Positions 25,370 to 33,886 of a stretch of DNA of 64,000 nt are shown one piece after another. The translations under genes were made by a program, and so were the position numbers. This DNA is from CBDIHH01 sp965279095 (lineage in GTDB: Bacteria > Pseudomonadota > Alphaproteobacteria > Caulobacterales > Caulobacteraceae). The stretch spans positions 1-64,000 of the forward strand of contig CBDIHH010000004.1 in assembly GCA_965279095.1 (NCBI GenBank), read 5' to 3'. Each line of letters opens with the position of its first letter. Position 1 is the stretch's first letter. The notes under the pieces are model-generated. The model made no database searches. It was not told the DNA's origin and saw only the letters and a program-made list of their open reading frames with translations.

Positions 25370-26260
25370 GTGGCGCCCGCCCCCATCGCCGTCGCCGCGA
25401 CGGACCTGGTCCGGCCCGCTCCGGCGCCGCCACAGCCCTGGACGGCGCACGGCTATATCCCCATCGCCGGCGGTCGGCTGCACTATGCGACCCTGGGGGA
25501 TGGCCCGGCCCTGGTGGTCCTGCACAAGCTCGGCGGGCAGCTGTCCGACTGGCGCAAGGCCGCGCCGCTGCTGGCCGCGGCCGGGCGACGGGTGATCGCC
25601 TTCGACCTGCCCGGGCATGGGCAGTCCGTGATGCGGGGGCCGGCCCCCTATGTGCAGACCGCGGCCGAGACCGCCGCCGGGGTCATGGCCGCCCTGGCCG
25701 ACCTGGGCGTCGACCGCTTCAGCCTCGTCGGCAATTCCCTGGGCGGCTGCGTCAGCGTCCTGATGGCGGCCCTATGCCCCGACAAGGTCGAGCGGCTGGT
25801 GCTGCTCAGCGCCAGCCTGGCGCCGGCGATCAGCCGTGAGGAGACCCGCCGCCAGGACGCGCTGAAGGTGGCCCGCGGCGAATTCACCGCCGATGATCGG
25901 CCCCTGCCGCGCTCGGCCGAGGAGCTGCGGGGCTTCGGCTTCACCGATCCGGAGGTGATCGCCGAGGATCAGGCGGGCCGGGCCCTCGCCGGTCGCTGGG
26001 TGCGGGCGTCCGAGCGGGGCGCCGGCATGGCGGGGTCGCCCGACTACATGCCGCGGGTTCAGGCGCCGGTGCTGATGATGCTGGCCCTCAGCGGCAACTA
26101 CCTGAGGTTCGAGGCCCTGGCCAGCGAGCGGCTGAAGCGGTTGCGGGTGCTTAGGGTGCCCGACACGGGCTCCTTCATCCACATGGAGAAGCCCCAGGTG
26201 GCGGCGGCCGCGATCAACGCCTTCCTCGACGAGCCCGAGCCGACATCCGCCGCTTCCTGA
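25370..26260 (+). CDS. Alpha/beta hydrolase
   Basis: This 296-residue hydrolase has the nucleophile S123 in GNSLGG, the oxyanion/lid region LHKLGGQLSDWRKAAPLL, an FDLPGHGQS strand and catalytic H271 in SFIHMEKP. The fold and length fit the AB_hydrolase_1 family of esterases, haloperoxidase-like and epoxide hydrolase enzymes; the exact substrate cannot be told. The GTG start at 25370 is 9 bases after the hbd stop, with GGCGGCCCCG before it, a weak ribosome site. Co-transcription with hbd may hint at a thioester or hydroxy-acid ester substrate, which is speculation. Confidence 0.85.
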   Translation: MAPAPIAVAATDLVRPAPAPPQPWTAHGYIPIAGGRLHYATLGDGPALVVLHKLGGQLSDWRKAAPLLAAAGRRVIAFDLPGHGQSVMRGPAPYVQTAAETAAGVMAALADLGVDRFSLVGNSLGGCVSVLMAALCPDKVERLVLLSASLAPAISREETRRQDALKVARGEFTADDRPLPRSAEELRGFGFTDPEVIAEDQAGRALAGRWVRASERGAGMAGSPDYMPRVQAPVLMMLALSGNYLRFEALASERLKRLRVLRVPDTGSFIHMEKPQVAAAAINAFLDEPEPTSAAS

Positions 26261-26264
26261 TCCC

Positions 26265-26573
26265 GGCTTTCGCCGGGACTATGAGGTGGGGTTGAGCGAT
26301 TCTGTCTAAGGAAAAACCGCTCAAAAAGGTCGTCATCCTGGGGCTCGCTCTTGCGAGACCCCAGGACCCAGCAGCGAAGACCTAGCCGTGCGGCGCGTTG
26401 AGCGTGGAGCTGCTGGGTCCTGGATGAGTCCGCGGAGCCTGTCCTCGGGTCGGCCTTTGGCCGAACCCGGGGGCGGCTCTCCAGGATGACGGCGATAGGG
26501 AGGGCGCTCGTCACAGCCCCTAGGCCGGGAAGATCGGGGTGGGGTTGAGAGATTCTGCCTAATGAAAACCCGC
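26265..26573. repeat. Composite intergenic repeat: family 1 element between direct repeats
   Basis: No gene lies in this 310-bp gap. A family 1 palindrome (26328-26490, with CCCAGCAGCGAAGAC and GTCCTGGATGAGTCC blocks) is flanked by two 40-bp direct repeats. These share GGTGGGGTTGAG, GATTCTG and GCTCA (26285-26324 and 26537-26577) and differ at only a few positions. The second copy runs to the edge of the glycosyltransferase gene. Confidence 0.7.
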
Positions 26574-27815
26574 TCAGCCCTGCCCCAGCCAACCCTTGGC
26601 GATCAGGGCCCAGCGATCCGGATCGAGCTTGTCGCGGATCGCCGCCGCCGCCGCGGCGCCCAGGGCCGACCGCTCGTCCGGGAACTGCATCAGCCGCGCC
26701 AGCTGCCGGGCGGCGTCCTCCACGTCCGGCTCGGCCCAGTGACCGCCGGCATAGAGGCCCTGGCTGTCCTCCACGGCGACCAGGTCGTAGTCCACCAGCC
26801 GCGCGCAGTCGCGGTCCATGAAGTCGAGGTTTCCCGACCAGCCGGTGCCCACCACCGCCTTGCCCGCCAGCATCCCCTGGGCCAGCAACAGCCCGAACCC
26901 CTCGGACCGGTGCAGGGAGATCACCGCGTCAGCCGAGGCGATCAGGTCCGCCATGGCCTCGCCTGACAGCCAGTCGGTGATCAGCACGAGGTCGCCGCCG
27001 GCGGCGGCCTCGGCCTGCAGCTCGGCGAACAGGGCCGGCGCCCCCTCTCGGCCGACCACCTTGCAGACCAGGGTGGCGGGAACGCCCGACAGGTCAGCCG
27101 CCCGGCGCACCGCGGCCAGGGCCGCCAGGGGATTCTTGCGCACGAAGCCCGAGCGCATGTCGAAGCTGGTCAGGGCGACAAAGCCCTCCGGCAGGCCCAA
27201 GCGGGCGCGGTCAGGGGCTCCGGTCGGCAGCAGGGAGACAAGGTGGGGGAAGACCCGCACCGGCGTCGACGCCGGGGCGGCGGCGCGCACCGCCTCGGCG
27301 ACGAAATTGGACGGGGTCCACACTTCGTCGACGTAGCGAAAGGCCGCCGACCAGGCGCGGGGCACCGCCTCCAGCTCCCAGGCCCAGTAGCCGATCACCC
27401 GCCGGCCCTGGAACGGGCCGCGCCCATAGAGCCCCACCAGCTGGATCAGCTCCCGGGGATTCAGGTGGATCACCATCGGCCCGTCGCCGGGGGGCGGGGT
27501 CGGTTTGGAATCGCCCGCCAGGTGGCGGCCGTGGCCGAAGACGTCGCCGATGTCCCAGTCGACCACCTGCGCGCCGCCGGCGCGCAGGGCGGCGGAGAAG
27601 GCGCGCACCCCGTCGCCGAGGCCCAGCACCGACCCGTGGAAGCCGACCACGGCGATCGGCCCCTGGCGCGCCTCGCCCGACCGCCGCCGCCAGCCGTGGC
27701 GCAGATAGGCGGAGGCCGAAAAGCCGGCCGCGGTCAGCCGCCGCACCGCCCCGGCGCCGGCGCGGCCCAGTGGCAGGGCCCGGGCCGTGCGGCGAAGGCG
27801 GGAAAGGACGCTCAT
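26574..27815 (-). CDS. Glycosyltransferase family 4-like (GT-B)
   Basis: This 413-residue GT-B glycosyltransferase has an N-terminal domain with GFHGSVLGLGDGVRAF, the linker TPSNFVAEAV and a C-terminal nucleotide-sugar domain. The latter carries SFDMRSGFVRKNPLAAL, VLITDWLSGEAMADLIASADAVISLHRSEGFGLLLAQGM (in parts) and the E-x7 motif EGFGLLLAQGM that defines GT4 enzymes. It likely adds a sugar to a surface glycan. The start is not certain: 27815 (MSVLSRLRR) is used, with ATGs at 27827 and 27875 as alternatives lacking good ribosome sites. It is divergent from the GT2 gene at 27908, with only 90 bp between starts. Confidence 0.85.
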   Translation of the reverse strand: MSVLSRLRRTARALPLGRAGAGAVRRLTAAGFSASAYLRHGWRRRSGEARQGPIAVVGFHGSVLGLGDGVRAFSAALRAGGAQVVDWDIGDVFGHGRHLAGDSKPTPPPGDGPMVIHLNPRELIQLVGLYGRGPFQGRRVIGYWAWELEAVPRAWSAAFRYVDEVWTPSNFVAEAVRAAAPASTPVRVFPHLVSLLPTGAPDRARLGLPEGFVALTSFDMRSGFVRKNPLAALAAVRRAADLSGVPATLVCKVVGREGAPALFAELQAEAAAGGDLVLITDWLSGEAMADLIASADAVISLHRSEGFGLLLAQGMLAGKAVVGTGWSGNLDFMDRDCARLVDYDLVAVEDSQGLYAGGHWAEPDVEDAARQLARLMQFPDERSALGAAAAAAIRDKLDPDRWALIAKGWLGQG

Positions 27816-27907
27816 CGGCGCACCCATAGACCCAATCGCCCCGCGTTGGGAGCCGTGGCGGCGCATGATATGCACCCCCGCAACTGCGCTCAGGAACCGA
27901 AGCCCCC

Positions 27908-28933
27908 ATGCCCGCGGCGCCCCCTCCGCCCCTCGTCTCCGTCGTGGTGGTGACCTATCGTAGCCGCGGCACCCTGGCCGCCTGCCTGGCGGCCCTGAAG
28001 GCGCAGACCACAGGGGACTTCGAGACCATCGTCCTCGACAACGATTCCGGCGACGGCGAGGCGGCCGCCGCGGCGGCGGCGGATCCGGCGATCCGGCTGA
28101 TGGCGATGGACGCCAACCTCGGCTTCGCGGCGGGCAACAACCGCGCGGCGGCGGCGGCGACGGGGCGCTGGCTGGTGCTGCTCAACCCCGACGCCTACGC
28201 CGAGCCGGACTGGCTGGAGCGTCTGCTGGCGGCGGCGCGGGCCTATCCGGCCGTGCGCTGCTTCACCGCCCGCCAGCGGATGGCGGCCGATCCCTCGCGG
28301 CTCGACGGCCTCGGCGACGCCATGGCGGTGATCGGCTTTCCCTACCGTGGCGGCTACGGCCTCGCCGATCCCGGCGCCATCCCCGCCGGCGAGGTGTTCT
28401 CGCCGTGCGGCGCGGCGATGATGATCGACCGGGCCCTGTTCCTGGGCATGGGCGGCTTTGACGAGGACTTCTTCTGCTATTGCGAGGACGCTGACCTCGG
28501 CTATCGCCTGCGCCTGGCGGGAGAGCCGGTGGTCGTGGTCCCCGACGCGGTGGTGCGCCACGACGGCTCGGTGTCCACCGGCGGCCGCCGGTCGGACTTC
28601 TCCATGTACCACGGGGCCCGCAACCGCCTGTGGCTCTATGGGAAGAACACCCCGCCGGCCTTGCTGGCCCTCACGGTCCTGCCGCATATCGCCCTGACCA
28701 CCCTGCTGTGGCTGGCGGCGATCGCGCGAGGGGAGGGGCGGGCCGCCACCCGCGGTCTGCGCGACGCCGTGGCGGGTCTGCCCAAGGCCTGGGCCAAGCG
28801 CCGGGTCATCCAGGCGTCGCGCCGCGTCGGCTCCGCCGGGATCGCCCGGATGATGAGCTGGAGCCCCATGGCGATGGTCCGTCGCCGGCCCCTGATCAGT
28901 CCGATCGCAGGTGATCCACCAGGCGCGCCATGA
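27908..28933 (+). CDS. Glycosyltransferase family 2 (rhamnosyltransferase-like)
   Basis: This 341-residue GT-A enzyme has the N-terminal strand VSVVVVTYRSRGTL and nucleotide-binding LDNDSGDGE. The D-x-D-like NPDAYAEPDW, acceptor site CGAAMMIDRALFLGMGGFDEDFFCYCEDADLGYRLR (in parts) and a C-terminal amphipathic region follow. The motif GGFDE-x3-YCEDADL is characteristic of GT2 rhamnosyl- and related transferases that build O-antigen or exopolysaccharide. It is divergent from the GT4 gene. Its 3' end overlaps the convergent argE gene by 38 bases, so its C-terminus is encoded opposite that of argE. Confidence 0.9.
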   Translation: MPAAPPPPLVSVVVVTYRSRGTLAACLAALKAQTTGDFETIVLDNDSGDGEAAAAAAADPAIRLMAMDANLGFAAGNNRAAAAATGRWLVLLNPDAYAEPDWLERLLAAARAYPAVRCFTARQRMAADPSRLDGLGDAMAVIGFPYRGGYGLADPGAIPAGEVFSPCGAAMMIDRALFLGMGGFDEDFFCYCEDADLGYRLRLAGEPVVVVPDAVVRHDGSVSTGGRRSDFSMYHGARNRLWLYGKNTPPALLALTVLPHIALTTLLWLAAIARGEGRAATRGLRDAVAGLPKAWAKRRVIQASRRVGSAGIARMMSWSPMAMVRRRPLISPIAGDPPGAP

Positions 28934-30071
28934 ACTGGGCGCCGCGCTCCATCTGGGCGATCTCGATATATTCGTCCGGCTGGTGGGCCTGTTCGATGGA
29001 GCCGGGGCCGCAGATCACCGTGGACAGGCCGGCGCCCTGGAACTGCCCCGCCTCGGCGGCGTAGGGGACCACCCGACGGGGCCCGTTGTCTCCGGCGAGC
29101 CGCCGGGCCAGCCGCTCGGCGGGGCCATCCGGCTGCGGGGCGAAAGACGGGGTGGCCGAGCGCCGCTGCACCAGCACCCCGGCCTCGGGCGCCCGGGCCT
29201 TCAGCGCCGCATCCATCGCCCGCGCCTCCTCGATGAACGGCAGGATCAGCGCCTCGGCGTCCAGCCCCGGCGGGCAGCGCAGGTCGAAGACGAACACGCA
29301 CTCGCGGGCCAGGATGTTGACGGCGGTGCCGCCGTTGACCTGGCCGATGGTCAGGCTGGCGCCCTTGGGCTGGAACGGCGACGCCGGGTCGGCGGCCCGC
29401 TCCAGGGCCTCGGCCATGCGCCGCAGGGTGTCCATCAGCTTCACCGCGGCCATCACCGCCGAGACCCCCAGATGGGTCAGGCTGGAATGGGCCTCGCGGC
29501 CGGTGACGGTGACCCGATAGCTGACGATGCCCTTGTGGCCGGAAACGGCCTCCATATTGGTGGGCTCGCCGACGATGACGGCGGCCGGGGCGGGCAGGAC
29601 CTGGCCGATCAGGGCGATCAGCCGCGGTGCGCCGACGCAGCCGATCTCCTCGTCGTAGGTGAAGGCGAAGTGGACGGGCCTTTTCAGGGGAGCAGCGGCC
29701 AGGGGCTCCGCCGCGGCCATGGCCAGGGCCAGGAAGCCCTTCATGTCGCAGGTCCCGCGCCCATGCAGGCGGTCGCCCCGCCGGGTCACCGTGAACGGAT
29801 CGGAGGTCCAGGCCTGGCCGTCCACGGGCACCACGTCGGTATGGCCCGACAGCACCACCCCTCCGGCGACGTCCGGGCCGATGGAGGCCAGCAGGTTGGT
29901 CTTGGTCCCCTCGTCGTTGGGGGCCCGGCGAAGGGTCGCCCCCAGAGGCGCCAGCTGGCCCTCGACGAATTCGATCAGCCCGAGGTTGGACAGGCGCGAG
30001 GTGGTGTCGAAGCCGACGAGGGACTCGAGGTAGCCGAGGCTGCGGGCGGCGAGGGTTTGGGTGTCGACCAT
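28896..30071 (-). CDS. argE: Acetylornithine deacetylase
   Basis: This 391-residue M20-family metallohydrolase removes acetate from N-acetylornithine in arginine biosynthesis. Metal and catalytic motifs are visible: SGHTDVVPVDGQ, RGTCDMKGFLALAMA, the YDEEIGCVGA general base, VGEPTNMEAVSGHKG, the dimerisation domain with GREAHSS, and the C-terminal IEQAHQPDEYIEIAQ that supplies the last metal-binding histidine. Length and motifs fit ArgE better than DapE. The stop is 9 bases upstream of nothing on its strand; the hybrid kinase at 30081 lies directly upstream with a 9-base gap, so both may be in one transcript, an unexpected pairing. Confidence 0.92.
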   Translation of the reverse strand: MVDTQTLAARSLGYLESLVGFDTTSRLSNLGLIEFVEGQLAPLGATLRRAPNDEGTKTNLLASIGPDVAGGVVLSGHTDVVPVDGQAWTSDPFTVTRRGDRLHGRGTCDMKGFLALAMAAAEPLAAAPLKRPVHFAFTYDEEIGCVGAPRLIALIGQVLPAPAAVIVGEPTNMEAVSGHKGIVSYRVTVTGREAHSSLTHLGVSAVMAAVKLMDTLRRMAEALERAADPASPFQPKGASLTIGQVNGGTAVNILARECVFVFDLRCPPGLDAEALILPFIEEARAMDAALKARAPEAGVLVQRRSATPSFAPQPDGPAERLARRLAGDNGPRRVVPYAAEAGQFQGAGLSTVICGPGSIEQAHQPDEYIEIAQMERGAQFMARLVDHLRSD

Positions 30072-30080
30072 CCCGGCAGC

Positions 30081-31769
30081 TTAGCGCCTTCCCTGGTCTC
30101 CCGCCTCCACGAACTGGCGCGGAGGCGGCGGCATGCCCCCAGGCCGCGGGTGGGACGCCGGCCCCGCCCCCGACCCGGCCACCGCCGCCTGTATGCCCAT
30201 CAGCAGGCTGGCCGCGGTGATCGGCTTGGACACATGCAGATCGGCGCCGGCGGCGAGGGCCTCGTCCTGATGCTCGTCCATGGCGTTGGCGCTGAGCACC
30301 ACCACCGGGGTGGGCCTGGCGCCGCCAACGGCCTCCAGGGCGCGGATGGCGCGGGTGGCGGCGAGGCCGTCCATATGCGGCATCTGGATGTCCATCAGGA
30401 CCACGTCGAAGCGTCCGGCCGCGAAGGCCGCCACCGCCTGGACGCCGTCCCCGACGGTCACCACCTCGGCGTCCTGGCTGGCGAGGATCAGCTGGACAAC
30501 CCGCTGGTTGGTGGGGTGATCCTCGGCCAGCAGCACCCGCAAGGTGCGGTCCCACAGGCGGCCGGCGGCCGGCTCAGGCTGAACGCGGCGCGCGTCATAG
30601 GCCCCCAGGGGCTCGGCCCGCGCCAGGGGCGCGCGGACGACGAAACGGCTGCCTTGGCCCGGGCGCGAGGTCGCGGTGATCTCGCCCGCCATCATCTGGG
30701 CCAGGGAACGGCAGATCGACAGGCCCAGGCCGCTGCCGCCGAAGCGGCGGCTGGTGGTCTCGTCGGCCTGGCTGAAGCGGTCGAACAGCCGGCCGGCGTG
30801 ATCGGCGTCGAAGCCGATCCCGGTGTCGTCGACGGTCAGGGTGACCCCGGGCGATGCGGGACCCTCGGTCACCCCGATGGTCAGGGTGATGCCGCCCGTG
30901 TGGGTGAACTTGACGGCGTTGGACAGCAGGTTGCCGAGGATCTGCCTGAGCCGTAGCCCGTCACCCACGAACCGGCCGCGCGCGGCGGCGTCTCGCTCCA
31001 CGGTGAACGTCAGCCCCTTGTCCTGGGCCCGGTAGCGCATGGCCTCGATGCAGGGGCGCAGGGCCTCGTCCAGGTCGAAGGGCCTTGCCTCCAGGCGCAG
31101 CTGGCCGGCCTCGATCTTGGACACGTCCAGAAGGTCGGACACCAGCCGCTCCAGCAGAACGCCGGAGTCCCGCACCAGGTCGATCATCTCGGCCTGTTCG
31201 TCGCTGAGGGGGGTGCGCGACAGGGCGTCGATGATGCCGATCACGCCATTGAGGGGGGTGCGAATCTCGTGGCTCATATTGGCCAGGAAGTCGGACTTGG
31301 CGCGGCTCGCCGCCTCGGCCGCCGCCTTGGCCTCGATCAGTTCGCGTTCGGCGGCGACGCGGTCGGTGACGTCGCGAGCGACGCCGTAGATGCGCCCGCC
31401 CGAGCGCTGGGCGCGCCACTCCAGGGTCCGGTAGTGGCCGTCCTTATGGCGATAGCGATTGGTGAAGCCCAGCACCGGGTCCCCGGACCTGCGCCGCTCC
31501 ACCTCAACTGCGCTGTCCAGGCTGCCCGGCAGGTCGTCGGGGTGCACCAGCCGCAGCAAGGGCCGGCCTTCCATCTCCTCGGGGCAGTGGCCCAGCTGGG
31601 TGCGCCAGGATGGGCTGGCCTTGAGCACGCGCCCCTCGAGGTCCCTGATCACCAGGAGGTCCAGGGACACGTCGAAGAAGCTGGCCACGTCCATGAGGTC
31701 GGCCGCGGCGCCGGGCGGCGGCGTCAGGTCCGGGGCCGATCCCGGATCTGTCGAGCTCGGGCGGGGCAT
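30081..31769 (-). CDS. PAS-domain hybrid sensor histidine kinase
   Basis: This soluble 562-residue kinase has a PAS/PAC domain (about residues 28-145, ending YGVARDVTDR) and a short coiled linker. Then come HisKA with H167 in NMSHEIRTPLNG, HATPase (NLLSNAVKFTH, DTGIGF, GGSGLGLSI) and a receiver domain with acceptor D460 (VVLMDIQMPHMDG) and a lysine in VSKPIT. No membrane segments are seen, so it senses a cytoplasmic signal. A Pro-rich tail ends the protein. It would feed a phosphorelay through a histidine phosphotransferase such as ChpT, which is not in this window. The gene precedes argE by 9 bases. Confidence 0.9.
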   Translation of the reverse strand: MPRPSSTDPGSAPDLTPPPGAAADLMDVASFFDVSLDLLVIRDLEGRVLKASPSWRTQLGHCPEEMEGRPLLRLVHPDDLPGSLDSAVEVERRRSGDPVLGFTNRYRHKDGHYRTLEWRAQRSGGRIYGVARDVTDRVAAERELIEAKAAAEAASRAKSDFLANMSHEIRTPLNGVIGIIDALSRTPLSDEQAEMIDLVRDSGVLLERLVSDLLDVSKIEAGQLRLEARPFDLDEALRPCIEAMRYRAQDKGLTFTVERDAAARGRFVGDGLRLRQILGNLLSNAVKFTHTGGITLTIGVTEGPASPGVTLTVDDTGIGFDADHAGRLFDRFSQADETTSRRFGGSGLGLSICRSLAQMMAGEITATSRPGQGSRFVVRAPLARAEPLGAYDARRVQPEPAAGRLWDRTLRVLLAEDHPTNQRVVQLILASQDAEVVTVGDGVQAVAAFAAGRFDVVLMDIQMPHMDGLAATRAIRALEAVGGARPTPVVVLSANAMDEHQDEALAAGADLHVSKPITAASLLMGIQAAVAGSGAGPASHPRPGGMPPPPRQFVEAGDQGRR

Positions 31770-31882
31770 GGGTTTGGTCCTGTAAGCGTCTACTGCGACG
31801 GATCAGGACTGCGCCAGCAACGGTTAAGCTCCAGTTTCGTCGCCTAGAGCGAGTGTCCGTTGGATGGATACACCCATCACCC

Positions 31883-31990
31883 TTCCGTTCCCCCGGCGTA
31901 CGCCGGGGCCCAGATCCTATGGCTCCCCGGGCGCTCTATTGGATCTGGATCCCGGCGTGCGCCGGGAAGTTCGGGGTGGGGTCGAGCGAG
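31883..31990. repeat. Dispersed intergenic palindromic repeat, diverged family 2 with direct-repeat tail
   Basis: Arms CCCCCGGCGTACGCCGGGGCCCAGATC and GATCTGGATCCCGGCGTGCGCCGGGA (in parts) pair around 40 bp. They are followed by CGGGGTGGGGTCGAGCGAG, which is the same tail sequence seen twice in the 26.3-26.6 kb repeat. The remaining bases to the FKBP gene hold nothing recognisable. Confidence 0.65.
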
Positions 31991-32012
31991 TATGTCTGAA
32001 AGCGAACACGCC

Positions 32013-32525
32013 CTAGCCGCGTTGGATCGAGCCCTCGTGCGGCAGGACCGCGATCAGCTGGATGCGGAAGATCAGCACGCTGTTGCCGGGAATGGTCCCG
32101 CCGCCCTTGTCTTCGGAGCCGTAGGCGAGCTTGGCGGGCACGTAGAGCATCCATTCGTCGCCGGGCCGCATCAGCTGCAGGGCCTCGACCCAGCCGGGGA
32201 TCAGACCCTCAAGGGGGAAGGCGGCGGGGGCGCCGCGGGCGAAGGAGCTGTCGAACACCTCGCCGCTGATCAGCTTGCCCTCGTAGTGGACCTTGACCTC
32301 GTCGCTGGGCTTGGGCCGCAGACCGTCCGCCGGGCCCGACCGGATGACCTTGTACTGCAGGCCGGAGGCGGTCACGCGCACGCCCTCGACCTTGGCGTTG
32401 GCGGCCAGGAAGTCCTGCCCGGCCTTCAGATTGGCGGCGGCCACGCCGGGGTCGGCCTGCGGCCGGCCGGGAGAGCCGCAGGCGGCCAGGAGCAGGGCGA
32501 CGGCGGCCGCCAGGACGATGCGCAT
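32013..32525 (-). CDS. FKBP-type peptidyl-prolyl isomerase lipoprotein
   Basis: This 170-residue protein has a lipoprotein signal (MRIVLAAAVALLLAAC, lipidated C16) and an FKBP domain that catalyses proline cis-trans isomerisation in the periplasm. FKBP signatures are VKVHYEGKLISGEVFDSS, FPLEGLIPGWVEALQLM, GDEWMLYVPAKLAYG and IPGNSVLIFRIQLI. The ATG at 32525 has GGAG 8 bases upstream. An ATG at 32543 overlaps the ilvA stop (ATGA) and would add six residues before the signal. It is co-directional with ilvA and probably in the same transcript. Confidence 0.9.
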   Translation of the reverse strand: MRIVLAAAVALLLAACGSPGRPQADPGVAAANLKAGQDFLAANAKVEGVRVTASGLQYKVIRSGPADGLRPKPSDEVKVHYEGKLISGEVFDSSFARGAPAAFPLEGLIPGWVEALQLMRPGDEWMLYVPAKLAYGSEDKGGGTIPGNSVLIFRIQLIAVLPHEGSIQRG

Positions 32526-32539
32526 GGATGTGGCTCCGG

Positions 32540-33742
32540 TCATGCCTGGCGAGGCGGATAGCCGCAGTCGCCGAGGGCCTTGATGACGTCCCGGGTGTGC
32601 TGGGCGTCGCGGGTTTCGATCATGATGTCGAACTCCGCGCCCTTGGCGGGCACGTCGAGGGCGAGGCGGTTGTGGGCCACCTCGATGATGTTGGCGCCCA
32701 TCGATCCGATCACCTGGGACACGGTGGCGAGAAGCCCGGGGCGGTCGTCGCCGATGATGCGCAGGGAGACGATCCGCTGGGCGCGCACCAGTTCGCGGGT
32801 CAGCACCGACGCCAGCAGCCGGGTGTCGATGTTGCCGCCGGTGATGATCAGGCCGCAGCGCCGGCCGCGGAAGCGGTCGGGGTAGGCCAGCAGGGCGGCC
32901 AGGGAGGCGGCGCCCGCGCCCTCGGCGATGGTCTTCTCGACATTGGCGTAGAGGGAGATGGCGCTCTCAAAGGCCGGCTCCTCGATGAGCAGCACTTCGT
33001 CGATCAGCGGGCGCACCACCCCGTAGGTGAGGTCGCCCACCTGCTTGACCGCGATGCCCTCGGCGATGGTCTGGCCGCCGGTCTTGACGGTCTGGCCGCG
33101 CATCCGCGCGGTGAAGGAGGGGTACATGGCGGGCTCCAGCCCGATCACCTCGATGTCGGGCTTGACCGCCTTGGCCGCCGTGGCCACGCCCGAGATCAGG
33201 CCGCCGCCGCCGATGGGCACGGGCAGAATCTCCAGGTCCGGCTGGTCTTCGAGCATCTCCAGGGCGATGGTGCCCTGGCCGGCCATGACGTCGTAGTCGT
33301 TGAACGGGTGGACATAGACCGCCCCGTCGCGCTGGCTGAGCATCTGCGCGTGGTCGGAGGACTCATCGTACGAGCCGCCCTCCATGACCACGTTCGCATC
33401 GAAGCCGCGGGTCTGCTCGACCTTCACGAAGGGCGTGGTGACGGGCATGACGATGGTGACGGGGATGCCCAGGCGGGCGCCGTGATAGGCCAGCCCCTGG
33501 GCGTGGTTGCCGGCCGAGGCGGCGATGACGCCGCGCTTGCGGTCGCTGGGCGACAGCTGCAGCAGCCGGTTGAGCGCGCCGCGCTCCTTGTATGAGGCGG
33601 TGAACTGCAGGTTCTCGAACTTGACCCAAACCTCGGCCCCGGTGATCTGGGACAGGGTCTTGGAATGGCGCAGGGGCGTGCGCTCCACGTGCCCCTTGAT
33701 GCGCGCGGCGGCGTCCTTGATATCGGCGTAGGAGAGGGTCAT
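32540..33742 (-). CDS. ilvA: Threonine ammonia-lyase with ACT domain
   Basis: This 400-residue PLP enzyme converts threonine to 2-oxobutanoate. The lysine that binds PLP is K52 in TASYKERGALN; the glycine loop PIGGGGLISG holds the cofactor phosphate. A single C-terminal ACT-like domain (from about residue 325, LRIIGDDRPGLLATVSQVIG) suggests allosteric control. The length matches the shorter form (about 400 residues) found widely in Alphaproteobacteria, distinct from the 510-residue E. coli IlvA. The start at 33742 gives MTLSYADIKDAA. The FKBP gene follows with an overlapping or near-overlapping start. Confidence 0.92.
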   Translation of the reverse strand: MTLSYADIKDAAARIKGHVERTPLRHSKTLSQITGAEVWVKFENLQFTASYKERGALNRLLQLSPSDRKRGVIAASAGNHAQGLAYHGARLGIPVTIVMPVTTPFVKVEQTRGFDANVVMEGGSYDESSDHAQMLSQRDGAVYVHPFNDYDVMAGQGTIALEMLEDQPDLEILPVPIGGGGLISGVATAAKAVKPDIEVIGLEPAMYPSFTARMRGQTVKTGGQTIAEGIAVKQVGDLTYGVVRPLIDEVLLIEEPAFESAISLYANVEKTIAEGAGAASLAALLAYPDRFRGRRCGLIITGGNIDTRLLASVLTRELVRAQRIVSLRIIGDDRPGLLATVSQVIGSMGANIIEVAHNRLALDVPAKGAEFDIMIETRDAQHTRDVIKALGDCGYPPRQA

Positions 33743-33886
33743 GCAGATCCGGGGGGCGACAGGCGGCGCAACCTAACGGCGCGGGGGGCCCGCCGCAACG
33801 GCGCGGCGGACACAGTCGCGGGAAATGGAGCAGCGACCCGCGATGATCGTCGAGCCGACTGGCCCAGCCTGCGCCTCCGAGGCCCC

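Noticed and set aside
26300..26500. CRISPR array in the repeat-rich intergenic regions
   Set aside because: Repeats are few, palindromic, of unequal spacing and scattered over the window; there are no regular spacers and no cas genes.
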